Origin: Zunongwangia pacifica
Lineage (GTDB): Bacteria > Bacteroidota > Bacteroidia > Flavobacteriales > Flavobacteriaceae
Length of the DNA stretch: 64,000 bases
Reading direction: 5' to 3'
NCBI RefSeq assembly: GCF_023499215.1
Contig: NZ_JAKHSK010000001.1
Span: forward strand, 186,001 to 250,000
Under the pieces are notes generated by a model. It did not search any database and was not told where the DNA came from. It worked only from the letters and a program-made list of their open reading frames with translations. This document shows, piece after piece, positions 1-8,528 of the stretch; within the stretch, counting starts at the first letter, position 1, and each line of letters opens with the position of its first letter. The position numbers and the translations under genes were made by a program.

Positions 1-23
1 TTCAAAATTTAAACTTACAGGAA

Positions 24-1598
24 ATGATGAAAAACTATAGATTTTTAGCAGTAGGCTTATTGGCTTTGGGAATAGTTTCTTGTGAGCCAGATTTAGATCA
101 TCCAATAGATGAAAAAGGAAGTGTATATAGTAATGGAGAAGCCGATTTTACGCATTACGTTGCCTTAGGAAATTCGTTAACTGCCGGTTATGCAGATAAT
201 GCGCTTTATATTACGGGGCAAACCAATTCGTATCCTAATATTTTAGCGGGACAATTTGCGTTAACGCAGGAAACAGATGAGTTTACCATTCCTTATATGA
301 ATGATAATGCCGGTGGGCTTTTAGCTAACGGGCAACAAATAACAAATAATAGATTGGTGCTGGCCACAGATGGAGAAGGCAATAATAGCCCTTCGGTCTA
401 TACCGGCATGGCGCCTACAACAGATATTGCTAACATTTTAGAAGGACCTTTTAGTAATATGGGAGTTCCTGGAGCCAAATCGTATCACTTAGGTGTAGAA
501 GGTTATGGTAATTTAGCAGGAGTACAGGCCGGCCTTGCAAATCCTTACTTTGTAAGATTTGCGTCTTCGCCTCAAACAAGTGTGATGGCCGATGCCATGG
601 CTCAAAATCCTACATTCTTTTCTTTGTGGATAGGCAATAATGATGTGTTAGGTTATGCTACCTCAGGAGGTACGGGGGTAAATCAGGCAGGGAATTTAAA
701 TCCGGCCACCTATGGATCTAATGATATTACAGATCCTCAGGTATTTGCCAGTGTATATTCTGGTTTGGTTCAAACGCTAACTGCTAATGGCGCAGGTGGC
801 GTGTTGATTAATATTCCAGATGTAACTTCTATCGCATTTTTTAATACCGTACCTAATAATGCCTTAGTCTTAGATGCACAAACTGCCGGGAACTTAACAG
901 CATATTTTAGTGCCGTTTCTCAGGTTTTTGCTGGAGGGTTAATGGCGCAGGGAGTTCCGCAGGAACAGGCAATGGCTTTAGCAGCTCAATATGCAATTAC
1001 TTTTAATGAAGGGCCAAATAGATTTATAATCGACGTGCCGGTAACACAAACCAATCCGCTTGGATTTAGACAGATGACGGAAGATGAGTTGATTCAACTT
1101 CAGGTGGATCAATCGGCTTTGGCCAGTGGTTACGGTTCAGTGAAGTTAACCGCAGAAGTACAACAGGTTTTAGGGCTGTTAATGGCTGGAGGAACTCCAA
1201 CTGCAGAGCAGGCTAATATCTTATTTAGTGGTGTAAATGGTTTAGATGATGCAGATGTTTTAGATAGTACAGAAATTTCAGAAATTCAAACGGCTACGGC
1301 TGCATTTAACCAAACGATAGCTGCAGTAGCCAATGCAAACGGACTTGCAATGGTAGATGCTAATGCATTATTAAATGGTGTTGCAAATGGTGGATTTTCT
1401 TTTGATGGTGGTACTGTTACTGCTACCTACGCCACAGGTGGTGCTTTTTCTTTAGATGGAGTGCATTTAACGCCAAGAGGCTATGCTATTGTAGCTAATG
1501 AGATTATCGATCAGATTAACGCGACTTATGGCTCTACGGTTCCAAAAGTAAATGTTGGACAATACGGCACTATTACGCTTAGTAATGATGTGCAGTAA
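24..1598 (+). CDS. SGNH/GDSL-family hydrolase, outer-membrane lipoprotein
   Basis: 524-residue protein that starts with a lipoprotein signal peptide; the lipobox ends at Cys20 and is followed by acidic residues, as in surface-exposed lipoproteins of Bacteroidota. SGNH blocks are visible: block I ALGNSLTAGY with the candidate nucleophile Ser51 (GNSL in place of GDSL), block III GNND at 204-207, and block V DGVHLTP with Asp478 and His481. The protein is probably an esterase or lipase acting at the cell surface; its substrate cannot be told. A second in-frame ATG lies at 27 and could be the start. Only 23 bases precede the gene, so its upstream partner is not seen. An intrinsic terminator follows. 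Family call firm, substrate unknown. Confidence 0.85.
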   Translation: MMKNYRFLAVGLLALGIVSCEPDLDHPIDEKGSVYSNGEADFTHYVALGNSLTAGYADNALYITGQTNSYPNILAGQFALTQETDEFTIPYMNDNAGGLLANGQQITNNRLVLATDGEGNNSPSVYTGMAPTTDIANILEGPFSNMGVPGAKSYHLGVEGYGNLAGVQAGLANPYFVRFASSPQTSVMADAMAQNPTFFSLWIGNNDVLGYATSGGTGVNQAGNLNPATYGSNDITDPQVFASVYSGLVQTLTANGAGGVLINIPDVTSIAFFNTVPNNALVLDAQTAGNLTAYFSAVSQVFAGGLMAQGVPQEQAMALAAQYAITFNEGPNRFIIDVPVTQTNPLGFRQMTEDELIQLQVDQSALASGYGSVKLTAEVQQVLGLLMAGGTPTAEQANILFSGVNGLDDADVLDSTEISEIQTATAAFNQTIAAVANANGLAMVDANALLNGVANGGFSFDGGTVTATYATGGAFSLDGVHLTPRGYAIVANEIIDQINATYGSTVPKVNVGQYGTITLSNDVQ

Positions 1599-1624
1599 TG
1601 ATAAACTTATATTAAAATATGAGG

Positions 1625-1652
1625 AAGTCGGCAAGTAGCCGACTTTTTTTTT
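1625..1652 (+). terminator. Intrinsic terminator after the SGNH hydrolase gene
   Basis: Perfect 8-bp stem AAGTCGGC/GCCGACTT with a 5-base loop (AAGTA), followed directly by a run of T. It lies 27 bases after the hydrolase stop codon. Confidence 0.85.
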
Positions 1653-1689
1653 CGCAATTTTGAACTAGCAATCAAACTCTTATAAAAAA

Positions 1690-2031
1690 ATGAGACTTTT
1701 ATTAAAACTTCTTTTGTCTGCGTTGGTAGTGGTAGGTTTAGCTAAGCTTTTACCCGGTGTTACGGTAGACAGTTATTTTACTGCATTTATTGTAGCTATC
1801 GTCTTAGCACTACTTAACCTTATCATTAAGCCTATCCTGGTGATCCTAACTTTGCCGGTAACCATCTTAACCCTTGGCCTGTTTTTGCTTATCATAAACG
1901 CCATAATTATCTTTTTAGCAGATGGTTTTGTGACTGGTTTTAATGTAGATGGCTGGTTTATGGCAATAATATTTAGTTTACTTTTTTCATTATTTCAGTC
2001 CATATTATATTCTCTTCTGGATAAGGATTAG
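1690..2031 (+). CDS. Phage-holin-like 4-TM membrane protein (PF04020 type)
   Basis: 113 residues that are almost entirely hydrophobic, with four predicted membrane segments at about 1-20, 27-50, 55-80 and 88-108. The pattern of Leu/Ile/Val-rich helices separated by short turns (LLNLIIKPILVILTLPVTI) is typical of the superfamily IV holin-like proteins found in many bacterial chromosomes. No phage genes lie nearby, so a lysis role is not indicated and the cellular role is unknown. It stands alone between a terminator and the trigger-factor promoter. Family recognised by eye; function not established. Confidence 0.75.
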   Translation: MRLLLKLLLSALVVVGLAKLLPGVTVDSYFTAFIVAIVLALLNLIIKPILVILTLPVTILTLGLFLLIINAIIIFLADGFVTGFNVDGWFMAIIFSLLFSLFQSILYSLLDKD

Positions 2032-2060
2032 AAGCTTGCTGAAATTCAATAATTTGAAAC

Positions 2061-2091
2061 TTTGCAGGCTAGTGAAAAAAGCTTAATTTTG
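2061..2091 (+). promoter_or_regulatory. Bacteroidota-type promoter of tig
   Basis: A -33 box TTTG (2061-2064) and a -7 box TAATTTTG (2084-2091) separated by 19 bp match the consensus TTTG-N19-TAnnTTTG. The start codon of tig is 28 bases downstream. Confidence 0.75.
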
Positions 2092-2118
2092 CACACCAAT
2101 TTTTTATAATAAGTCAAG

Positions 2119-3441
2119 ATGAATATTACCAGAGAGAATATTGATGAATTGAATGCGGTAGTAAAAGTAGATATCGCAAAAGACGACTATGCTCCTAAAG
2201 TAGAGAAGATCCTTAAGGATTACCGTAAAAATGCCAATGTTCCTGGCTTTAGAAAAGGTCACGTTCCTATGGGGATGGTGAAAAAACAATACGGGCAGGC
2301 TGTATTGGTAGACGAAGTGAATAAATTACTACAGGAAAACCTTAATAAATACCTTACTGAAGAAAAATTAGACGTTCTTGGAAATCCAATTCCTAAAGAG
2401 CAGGAGAATTTTGACTGGAATAAAGATAACTACACTTTTGAGTTTGAAGTTGGTCTTGCTCCAGAATTTGAAGTAAGTCTTGATTTAGAAAAACCTGTGA
2501 AAAAATATAATATCGTTGCTGATGATGCGATGATCGATAGACAGATCGAAAACATCCAAAAACAGTACGGTAAATTAGTTTCTAAAGATGAGGTTGAAGA
2601 AGGTGATATCGTAGCCGGAACTTTTAAAAATGAAGAAGAAGGTATCGAAAATGAAACTTCAATCGAACTGGAGAAAATTAAGGGAAAGAGAAACCTTAAT
2701 AAATTTGTAGGGGCTAAAGTTGGTGATACCATTACCTTAAAGACCAAAAGTCTTTTTGAAGATGATCACGATTTAATCCAACATTTAAAAGTTGAGCATG
2801 ATAAAGCTCACGATCTTGATATCGAAGTAGCATTTACGATTTCAGAAATCAATAAAAGAGAACTTGCAGATTTAGATCAGGAATTATTCGATAAGCTTTT
2901 TGGAGAAGGCAAAGTGACTACGGTGACTGAGCTTAAAGAGAAAATTAAAGAAGATGCTGAAAAGCAATTTGTTCAGCAAAGCGATCAGCAGTTAATGAAT
3001 GATGTTACCGAAGCATTGATCGAAAAAACTGAATTTGATCTTCCTAAAGAATTTCTTCAAAAATGGATTAGAACAGTAGGTGAAAAACCATTAACTGAAG
3101 AAGAAGCGGTAGAAGAGTACGAGAATAGCGAAAAAGGTCTTCGTTACCAGTTAATCGAAGGGAAAATCGTTAAGGATAACGATATTCAGGTAGATTTCGA
3201 AGCCTTAAAAGCCTTCGCAATAGAGAAAATTAAACAACAAATGGCTCAGTTTGGCCAGATGGATCCTTCAGATAAAGAATTAGATGATATCGCAGCAAGG
3301 ATTTTATCAAATCAGGACGAAGTAAAACGTCTTTCTGAGCAATTGGTTAACGAGAAATTGTTAAATTTCTATAAAGACAATATGAAATTTGACGAAAAGG
3401 AAGTTACTTATGATGAGTTTGTAAAAGAAATTTATGAGTAA
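2119..3441 (+). CDS. tig: Trigger factor, ribosome-associated chaperone
   Basis: 440 residues. The N-terminal ribosome-binding signature GFRKGHVP sits at residues 43-50, followed by a divergent FKBP-like PPIase region (about 150-240) and the long charged helical C-terminal arm. It binds ribosomal protein L23 at the exit tunnel and shields nascent chains. The middle domain is weakly conserved, as usual in Bacteroidota. It lies directly upstream of clpP and clpX, a widespread tig-clpP-clpX order, but a 174-bp gap with a terminator-like hairpin separates it from clpP, so transcription is probably at least partly separate. Confidence 0.95.
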   Translation: MNITRENIDELNAVVKVDIAKDDYAPKVEKILKDYRKNANVPGFRKGHVPMGMVKKQYGQAVLVDEVNKLLQENLNKYLTEEKLDVLGNPIPKEQENFDWNKDNYTFEFEVGLAPEFEVSLDLEKPVKKYNIVADDAMIDRQIENIQKQYGKLVSKDEVEEGDIVAGTFKNEEEGIENETSIELEKIKGKRNLNKFVGAKVGDTITLKTKSLFEDDHDLIQHLKVEHDKAHDLDIEVAFTISEINKRELADLDQELFDKLFGEGKVTTVTELKEKIKEDAEKQFVQQSDQQLMNDVTEALIEKTEFDLPKEFLQKWIRTVGEKPLTEEEAVEEYENSEKGLRYQLIEGKIVKDNDIQVDFEALKAFAIEKIKQQMAQFGQMDPSDKELDDIAARILSNQDEVKRLSEQLVNEKLLNFYKDNMKFDEKEVTYDEFVKEIYE

Positions 3442-3545
3442 AAACTGTGGGTAATTCCGCAGCAAAATTTTACTTCAGGGTATAGCCCTAAAAAATCAAA
3501 TCTCGATTATCGAGTAAGCCTTTTTTATAATTTATACCTATCTTT

Positions 3546-3579
3546 AAGGCGTTAACCATAACGGTATAACGCCTTTTTT
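3546..3579 (+). terminator. Intrinsic terminator between tig and clpP
   Basis: Stem with arms around AAGGCGTT and AACGCCTT, extended by ACC/GGT pairs, followed by a T run. It lies about 105 bases after the tig stop codon. Confidence 0.65.
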
Positions 3580-3618
3580 GGCTTTATAGATTACTTGTGT
3601 AATTAAATAAAAAAATTG

Positions 3619-4296
3619 ATGGACTACGGAAAAGAATTCGAGAAGTACGCAACGAAACATCACGGGATAAACAGCAATTATTACGATAAAATAGTAAGTA
3701 GCATGGCACCGGTTGGGATGACTCCCAATATTATCGAAGAACGCCAGATGAATGCTGTAGCTATGGATGTATTTTCACGATTAATGATGGACAGGATTAT
3801 CTTTATGGGAACTGCCATTAACGATCAGGTAGCTAATATTATCCAGGCACAGTTACTGTTTTTAGAAAGTACAGATTCTTCAAAAGATATTCAAATTTAT
3901 ATAAACTCTCCTGGAGGTAGTGTTTATGCCGGTTTGGGAATCTATGATACCATGCAGTTTATTAAACCAGATGTTGCAACAATTTGTACAGGAATGGCGG
4001 CTTCTATGGGAGCGGTACTACTTTGTGCAGGAGAAAAAGGAAAACGAAGCGGTTTGCCACATTCCAGGGTAATGATTCACCAACCACTGGGCGGAGCTCA
4101 GGGACAGGCCAGTGATATCGAGATCACCGCCAGGGAGATCATTACATTAAAAGAAGAATTGTATAAAATCATTTCTAAACATTCAGGACAAAGCTACGAC
4201 AAAGTTTACGAAGACAGTGATCGTGATTACTGGATGAAAGCAGACAGAGCTAAGGAATACGGAATGATAGACGAGATCCTTACCAGAGACAAGTAA
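3619..4296 (+). CDS. clpP: ATP-dependent Clp protease proteolytic subunit
   Basis: 225 residues when started at the ATG at 3619; the in-frame TTG just before it is less likely. The Ser-His-Asp triad is visible: Ser129 in TGMAASMGAVL, His154 in RVMIHQPLGG and Asp203, with the same spacing as in E. coli ClpP. The NSPGG motif (96-100) forms the oxyanion region. ClpP makes a tetradecameric chamber that degrades substrates unfolded by ClpX, encoded next. About 30 residues precede the conserved core, which may be a propeptide, a common feature of ClpP. Confidence 0.96.
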   Translation: MDYGKEFEKYATKHHGINSNYYDKIVSSMAPVGMTPNIIEERQMNAVAMDVFSRLMMDRIIFMGTAINDQVANIIQAQLLFLESTDSSKDIQIYINSPGGSVYAGLGIYDTMQFIKPDVATICTGMAASMGAVLLCAGEKGKRSGLPHSRVMIHQPLGGAQGQASDIEITAREIITLKEELYKIISKHSGQSYDKVYEDSDRDYWMKADRAKEYGMIDEILTRDK

Positions 4297-4367
4297 GATC
4301 GGGATTTGATGAAATAAGAAGAGAATTTCAGGATATGTAATGCTGAAATCGAACGAAATATTTTAAG

Positions 4368-5600
4368 ATGGCGAAAGAAGAATTAGAATGCTCCTTCTGC
4401 GGAAGAAAGAAACCTGAAACCAATCTTTTGATTGCAGGTTTAGATGCCCATATTTGTGACCGATGTATCGAGCAGGCACACGGGATCGTTCTTGAAGAAT
4501 CCAAGCAGGGAGAGGCTAACGAATTATCTTCAGAATTGATGCTAAGCAAGCCTAAATCAATAAAGGCTTTTTTAGATGAATATATTATCGGGCAGGAAGC
4601 TACTAAGAAGGTAATGTCTGTTGCGGTTTACAATCATTACAAACGATTGCTGCAACCAGATAGCGATGATGATATCGAGATCCAGAAAAGTAATATCGTA
4701 ATGGTTGGAGAAACCGGTACCGGCAAAACTTTAATGGCTAAAACTATTGCAAAGATGCTTAATGTGCCTTTAGCAATTGTCGATGCCACAGTATTAACGG
4801 AAGCTGGATACGTTGGTGAAGATGTAGAAGGGATCCTAACACGATTACTACAGGCGGCAGATTATAATGTAGAAAAAGCTCAAAGAGGTATCGTTTTTAT
4901 CGACGAGATCGATAAAATTGCGCGTAAAAGTGATAATCCTTCAATTACCAGGGATGTTTCTGGAGAAGGAGTGCAGCAGGCGCTATTAAAACTTCTGGAA
5001 GGCACTACAGTAAATGTTCCGCCAAAAGGAGGAAGAAAGCACCCCGATCAAAAATTTATCGAGGTCGATACTGAAAATATCCTTTTTATTGCCGGTGGGG
5101 CTTTTGATGGGATCGAGAAAAACATTAGCAAGCGTTTAAATATGCAGGCCGTTGGATTTAGCGCGTCTAAAAACGATGATACGATTGAAAGAACCAATCT
5201 TTTACGATATATCATCCCTAAAGACTTAAAGGATTTTGGGCTTATTCCTGAAATTATTGGCCGATTACCAGCTTTAACGTATATGAATCCGCTAGATAAG
5301 GAAACGCTTCGATCTATTTTAACCGAACCTAAAAATGCCATTATCAAGCAATACACAAAACTGTTTGAAATGGATGAGATTGAATTTACAGCTACAGAGG
5401 AAGCTTTAGATTTTATCGTAGAAAAGGCGGTAGAATATAAACTGGGAGCACGTGGATTGCGTTCCCTTTGTGAAGCCATTCTTACCGATGCGATGTTTGA
5501 TCTTCCTGAAAGCGATGTAACCGAATTCACCCTTACGCGAGAATATGCCGAAGATAAATTAAACAAATCGACCATGAATGCGCTAAAAGCAGCCTCGTAG
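4368..5600 (+). CDS. clpX: Clp protease ATP-binding subunit ClpX
   Basis: 410 residues. N-terminal zinc-binding domain with Cys8, Cys11, Cys30 and Cys33; Walker A GETGTGKT at 114-121; the pore-loop GYVG motif near 147-150; Walker B VFIDE at 176-180; and the C-terminal small AAA+ domain. It unfolds tagged proteins and feeds them to ClpP. It starts 71 bases after clpP and probably shares its transcript. A strong terminator follows the stop codon. Confidence 0.97.
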   Translation: MAKEELECSFCGRKKPETNLLIAGLDAHICDRCIEQAHGIVLEESKQGEANELSSELMLSKPKSIKAFLDEYIIGQEATKKVMSVAVYNHYKRLLQPDSDDDIEIQKSNIVMVGETGTGKTLMAKTIAKMLNVPLAIVDATVLTEAGYVGEDVEGILTRLLQAADYNVEKAQRGIVFIDEIDKIARKSDNPSITRDVSGEGVQQALLKLLEGTTVNVPPKGGRKHPDQKFIEVDTENILFIAGGAFDGIEKNISKRLNMQAVGFSASKNDDTIERTNLLRYIIPKDLKDFGLIPEIIGRLPALTYMNPLDKETLRSILTEPKNAIIKQYTKLFEMDEIEFTATEEALDFIVEKAVEYKLGARGLRSLCEAILTDAMFDLPESDVTEFTLTREYAEDKLNKSTMNALKAAS

Positions 5601-5620
5601 TCGAAAAACTAATATTGGAT

Positions 5621-5660
5621 AAAAAGCCTCATGAATTTTTAGAATTTATGAGGCTTTTTT
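5621..5660 (+). terminator. Intrinsic terminator after clpX
   Basis: Long hairpin with arms AAAAAGCCTCAT and ATGAGGCTTTTTT around an A/T-rich inner stem, then a T run. It starts 21 bases after the clpX stop codon. Confidence 0.85.
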
Positions 5661-5731
5661 AATTCCCAAAATTCGATAATTTTCGATACCATTTTTTCTT
5701 TCTTAAAACTTAACACCTTTCATTTTTAATT

Positions 5732-5763
5732 TTTGAAAGCTTTAGCATAGCGCTATAATCTTG
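5732..5763 (+). promoter_or_regulatory. Probable promoter of the aceEF-lpdA operon
   Basis: A -33 box TTTG (5732-5735), a 20-bp spacer and a -7 box TAATCTTG (5756-5763), one mismatch from TAnnTTTG. It leaves a leader of roughly 80 bases before aceE. Confidence 0.55.
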
Positions 5764-5792
5764 TGTTAATCATTTGAAGTCGGTTTTATTAA

Positions 5793-5829
5793 TTGGTAAT
5801 TTCAAAGAGATAGACCACACGATTACCAA
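5793..5829 (+). promoter_or_regulatory. Inverted repeat in the aceE leader
   Basis: Perfect 8-bp arms TTGGTAAT (5793-5800) and ATTACCAA (5822-5829) separated by 21 bases, between the predicted promoter and the aceE start. It could be an operator or a leader-RNA stem; the sequence does not decide which. Confidence 0.4.
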
Positions 5830-5846
5830 CTAATAAATCTCAAAAC

Positions 5847-8510
5847 ATGGCAGAGGAGAAAGTAGCGACAGCCGAAATTGAAAATCAGGAATGGCTGGAT
5901 TCCCTTAAATGGGTTTTGCAAAATGAATCGAAAGAACGAGTAGAAGAAATACTAAAATTACTACGAGCAGAAGCCCAAAGACACGGCGTAAAATCAGACT
6001 TACCTTTAACCACGCCATATATGAACACCATTAGTCCCCAGGATGAAGAACAATATCCCGGTGATATCGAAATCGAAGAAAAAATACTGGCTTACATCCG
6101 TTGGAATGCCATGGCGATGGTCGTAAGAGCTAACAATAAAAGCAAAGGAATTGGCGGTCATATTTCTACTTATTCCTCAATTGCTCATTTATGGGAAGTC
6201 GGTTTTAACCATTTCTTTAAAATAGATCGTAGTGCCGGTTCAGATTTAGTGTATTTTCAGGGACATGCTTCACCCGGAGTCTATGCCAGGGCTTTTTTAG
6301 AAGGACGGCTTACAGAAGAACATTTAGAAAACTTCCGTAGAGAAGTAAAATCAGATAAAGGATTAACCTCATATCCACATCCGCATTTAATGCCAGAATT
6401 CTGGAATTTCCCAACCGTTTCTATGGGATTAGGACCTATAAGTGCAATTTATCAGGCACGTTTTAATAAGTATCTCGAAAACCGGGGAATTATAGAAAAG
6501 AACGATCAGCAAATCTGGGCATATTTAGGAGATGGAGAAATGGACGAGCCAGAAGCTCGTGGAGCAATTAGCGTTGCAGCAAGGGATAAACTGGATAATT
6601 TAACCTTTGTGGTCGATTGTAATCTACAGCGATTGGATGGTCCCGTTCGTGGTAGCGGTAAGATTATTCAGGAGTTAGAAGGTTTATTTCGAGGAGCCGG
6701 TTGGAATGTTATTAAACTGATTTGGGGAAAAGACTGGGATCCTATTTTTGAAAAAGATACTGAAGGGAAACTGGTGAGCTTACTCAATGAAATCCCCGAC
6801 GGGCAACTTCAAAAATATGCATTTTCTGAAGGTGATTTTATTCGTGAGGATCTCTTCGGAAAAGATAAAAACCTGTCTAAGATCGTCAAAAGTTTGTCTG
6901 ATGACGAATTAAAACGACTGAAACGAGGCGGGCACGATCATCAAAAGATCTATAACGCATACAAACAGGCGACAGAACATAAAGGCCAGCCCACAATAAT
7001 CTTAGCGCAAACCATTAAAGGTTACGGGCAGGGAAAAGCTGGTGAAGCCAGTAATGTGGCACATAAAACCAAAAGCTTTAAAGAAGAAGAATTAAAGGCG
7101 TTTAGAGATTTTTTTAGCCTGCCGGTTTCAGATAAAGAACTAAAAGATATTCCGTTTCTAAAACCTAAAAAAGATAGTGAAGAGCTTAAATATCTACAGG
7201 AAAAACGAGAAAAATTAGGCGGATTTCTTCCGCAGCGAAAAGACAATAGTGAAGCACTAAAAGAGCCTGATAAAAAAGTATTCAAAAGCTTTTTAGAAGG
7301 TTCGGGTGATGACGAAGCGGCTACCACTATGGTGATGATCCAAACCCTAAGCCGTTTGTTTAAAGATGAAGAATTAGGTAAGTATATTGTTCCCATTATT
7401 CCCGATGAAAGTCGAACCTTTGGAATGGAGTCTTTATTTAGACAGGTTGGGATTTATGCGCCGGGCGGGCAGTTGTACGAGCCCGTAGATAAAGAAAGCC
7501 TGCTGTTTTATAAAGAATCTAAAGACGGTGCGATCATGGAAGAAGGGATCACCGAATCGGGTTGTATGGCCGAGTTTATAGCGGCCGGTACTTCTTACCT
7601 AAATCAGGGAAAACCAATGATCCCATTTTACTTTTTCTACTCGATGTTTGGTTTTCAAAGAACAGGCGATTTAATGTGGGCCGCAGCCGATGCCGGTGCG
7701 AAAGGATTCCTTGTGGGCGGAATTTCGGGAAGAACAAGTCTGCCGGGCGAAGGATTGCAGCACCAGGACGGGAATAGTCATTTGTACGCTTTAGCATTTC
7801 CAACATTAAAAGCTTACGATCCTGCATTTGCTTATGAGCTTGCGACGATTGTAAAAGCCGGGATTAAAGAAATGTATATCGATAAAGCGCATTATTTCTA
7901 TTACATCACATTAGGTAATGCCACCTACAAAATGCCTAAAATGCCAAAAGACAGCGAAGAAGGTATTTTAAAAGGTATGTATAAATTCCAGAAGACCAGA
8001 AAACGTAAAACCGATAAAAAAGCACATCTTTTTGGAAGTGGTTCTATAATGGCCGAGGTGTTGGAAGCCGCTAATATTTTAGAAAAGGACTATGATGTTG
8101 CGGTAGATATTTGGAGTATTACCAGTTACAAAGCGCTTTATGATGATGCGATAGATACCGAGCGTAACAATCGTTTAAAAACTCAGCTAAATAAAGACAA
8201 AAATTATATCCAGGAATGTCTGGAAGACGAAAAAGGAGTTTTTGTAGCGGCTTCAGATTATGTAAAAGCATTGCCAGAATCGATTGCAAAATGGTTTCCG
8301 GCCAATCTTGCTGCTTTGGGAACCGATGGTTTTGGGCGCAGTGATGCGAGACCAGAACTGCGTGATTTTTTTGAAGTAAACGCAGCACATATTGTTTTTG
8401 CGACGCTTTATGAATTAGCATACGAAGGAAAAATTAAAGCAAAGCAGCTTAAAGAAGCCGCAAAGAAATTTGATATCGACGCCAAAAAACCAAATCCAAG
8501 AACATCCTAA
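5847..8510 (+). CDS. aceE: Pyruvate dehydrogenase E1 component, homodimeric type
   Basis: 887 residues, the same length as E. coli AceE. The thiamine-diphosphate motif begins GDGEMDEPEARG and continues to the asparagines of VVDCNLQRLDG about 30 residues later. Conserved histidines of the single-chain transketolase-like fold are seen in GHISTYSS and FQGHASPG. It decarboxylates pyruvate and acetylates the lipoyl group of E2, encoded 18 bases downstream. Many Bacteroidota use the alpha/beta E1 type, so this single-chain form is worth noting. An 84-base leader with its own promoter precedes the gene. Confidence 0.95.
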   Translation: MAEEKVATAEIENQEWLDSLKWVLQNESKERVEEILKLLRAEAQRHGVKSDLPLTTPYMNTISPQDEEQYPGDIEIEEKILAYIRWNAMAMVVRANNKSKGIGGHISTYSSIAHLWEVGFNHFFKIDRSAGSDLVYFQGHASPGVYARAFLEGRLTEEHLENFRREVKSDKGLTSYPHPHLMPEFWNFPTVSMGLGPISAIYQARFNKYLENRGIIEKNDQQIWAYLGDGEMDEPEARGAISVAARDKLDNLTFVVDCNLQRLDGPVRGSGKIIQELEGLFRGAGWNVIKLIWGKDWDPIFEKDTEGKLVSLLNEIPDGQLQKYAFSEGDFIREDLFGKDKNLSKIVKSLSDDELKRLKRGGHDHQKIYNAYKQATEHKGQPTIILAQTIKGYGQGKAGEASNVAHKTKSFKEEELKAFRDFFSLPVSDKELKDIPFLKPKKDSEELKYLQEKREKLGGFLPQRKDNSEALKEPDKKVFKSFLEGSGDDEAATTMVMIQTLSRLFKDEELGKYIVPIIPDESRTFGMESLFRQVGIYAPGGQLYEPVDKESLLFYKESKDGAIMEEGITESGCMAEFIAAGTSYLNQGKPMIPFYFFYSMFGFQRTGDLMWAAADAGAKGFLVGGISGRTSLPGEGLQHQDGNSHLYALAFPTLKAYDPAFAYELATIVKAGIKEMYIDKAHYFYYITLGNATYKMPKMPKDSEEGILKGMYKFQKTRKRKTDKKAHLFGSGSIMAEVLEAANILEKDYDVAVDIWSITSYKALYDDAIDTERNNRLKTQLNKDKNYIQECLEDEKGVFVAASDYVKALPESIAKWFPANLAALGTDGFGRSDARPELRDFFEVNAAHIVFATLYELAYEGKIKAKQLKEAAKKFDIDAKKPNPRTS

Positions 8511-8528
8511 CCAATAAAAGAAAAGAAA

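Noticed and set aside
1690-2031. Holin-like gene as a sign of a prophage
   Set aside because: No other phage genes, integrase or attachment sites lie near it; this family is common in bacterial chromosomes.
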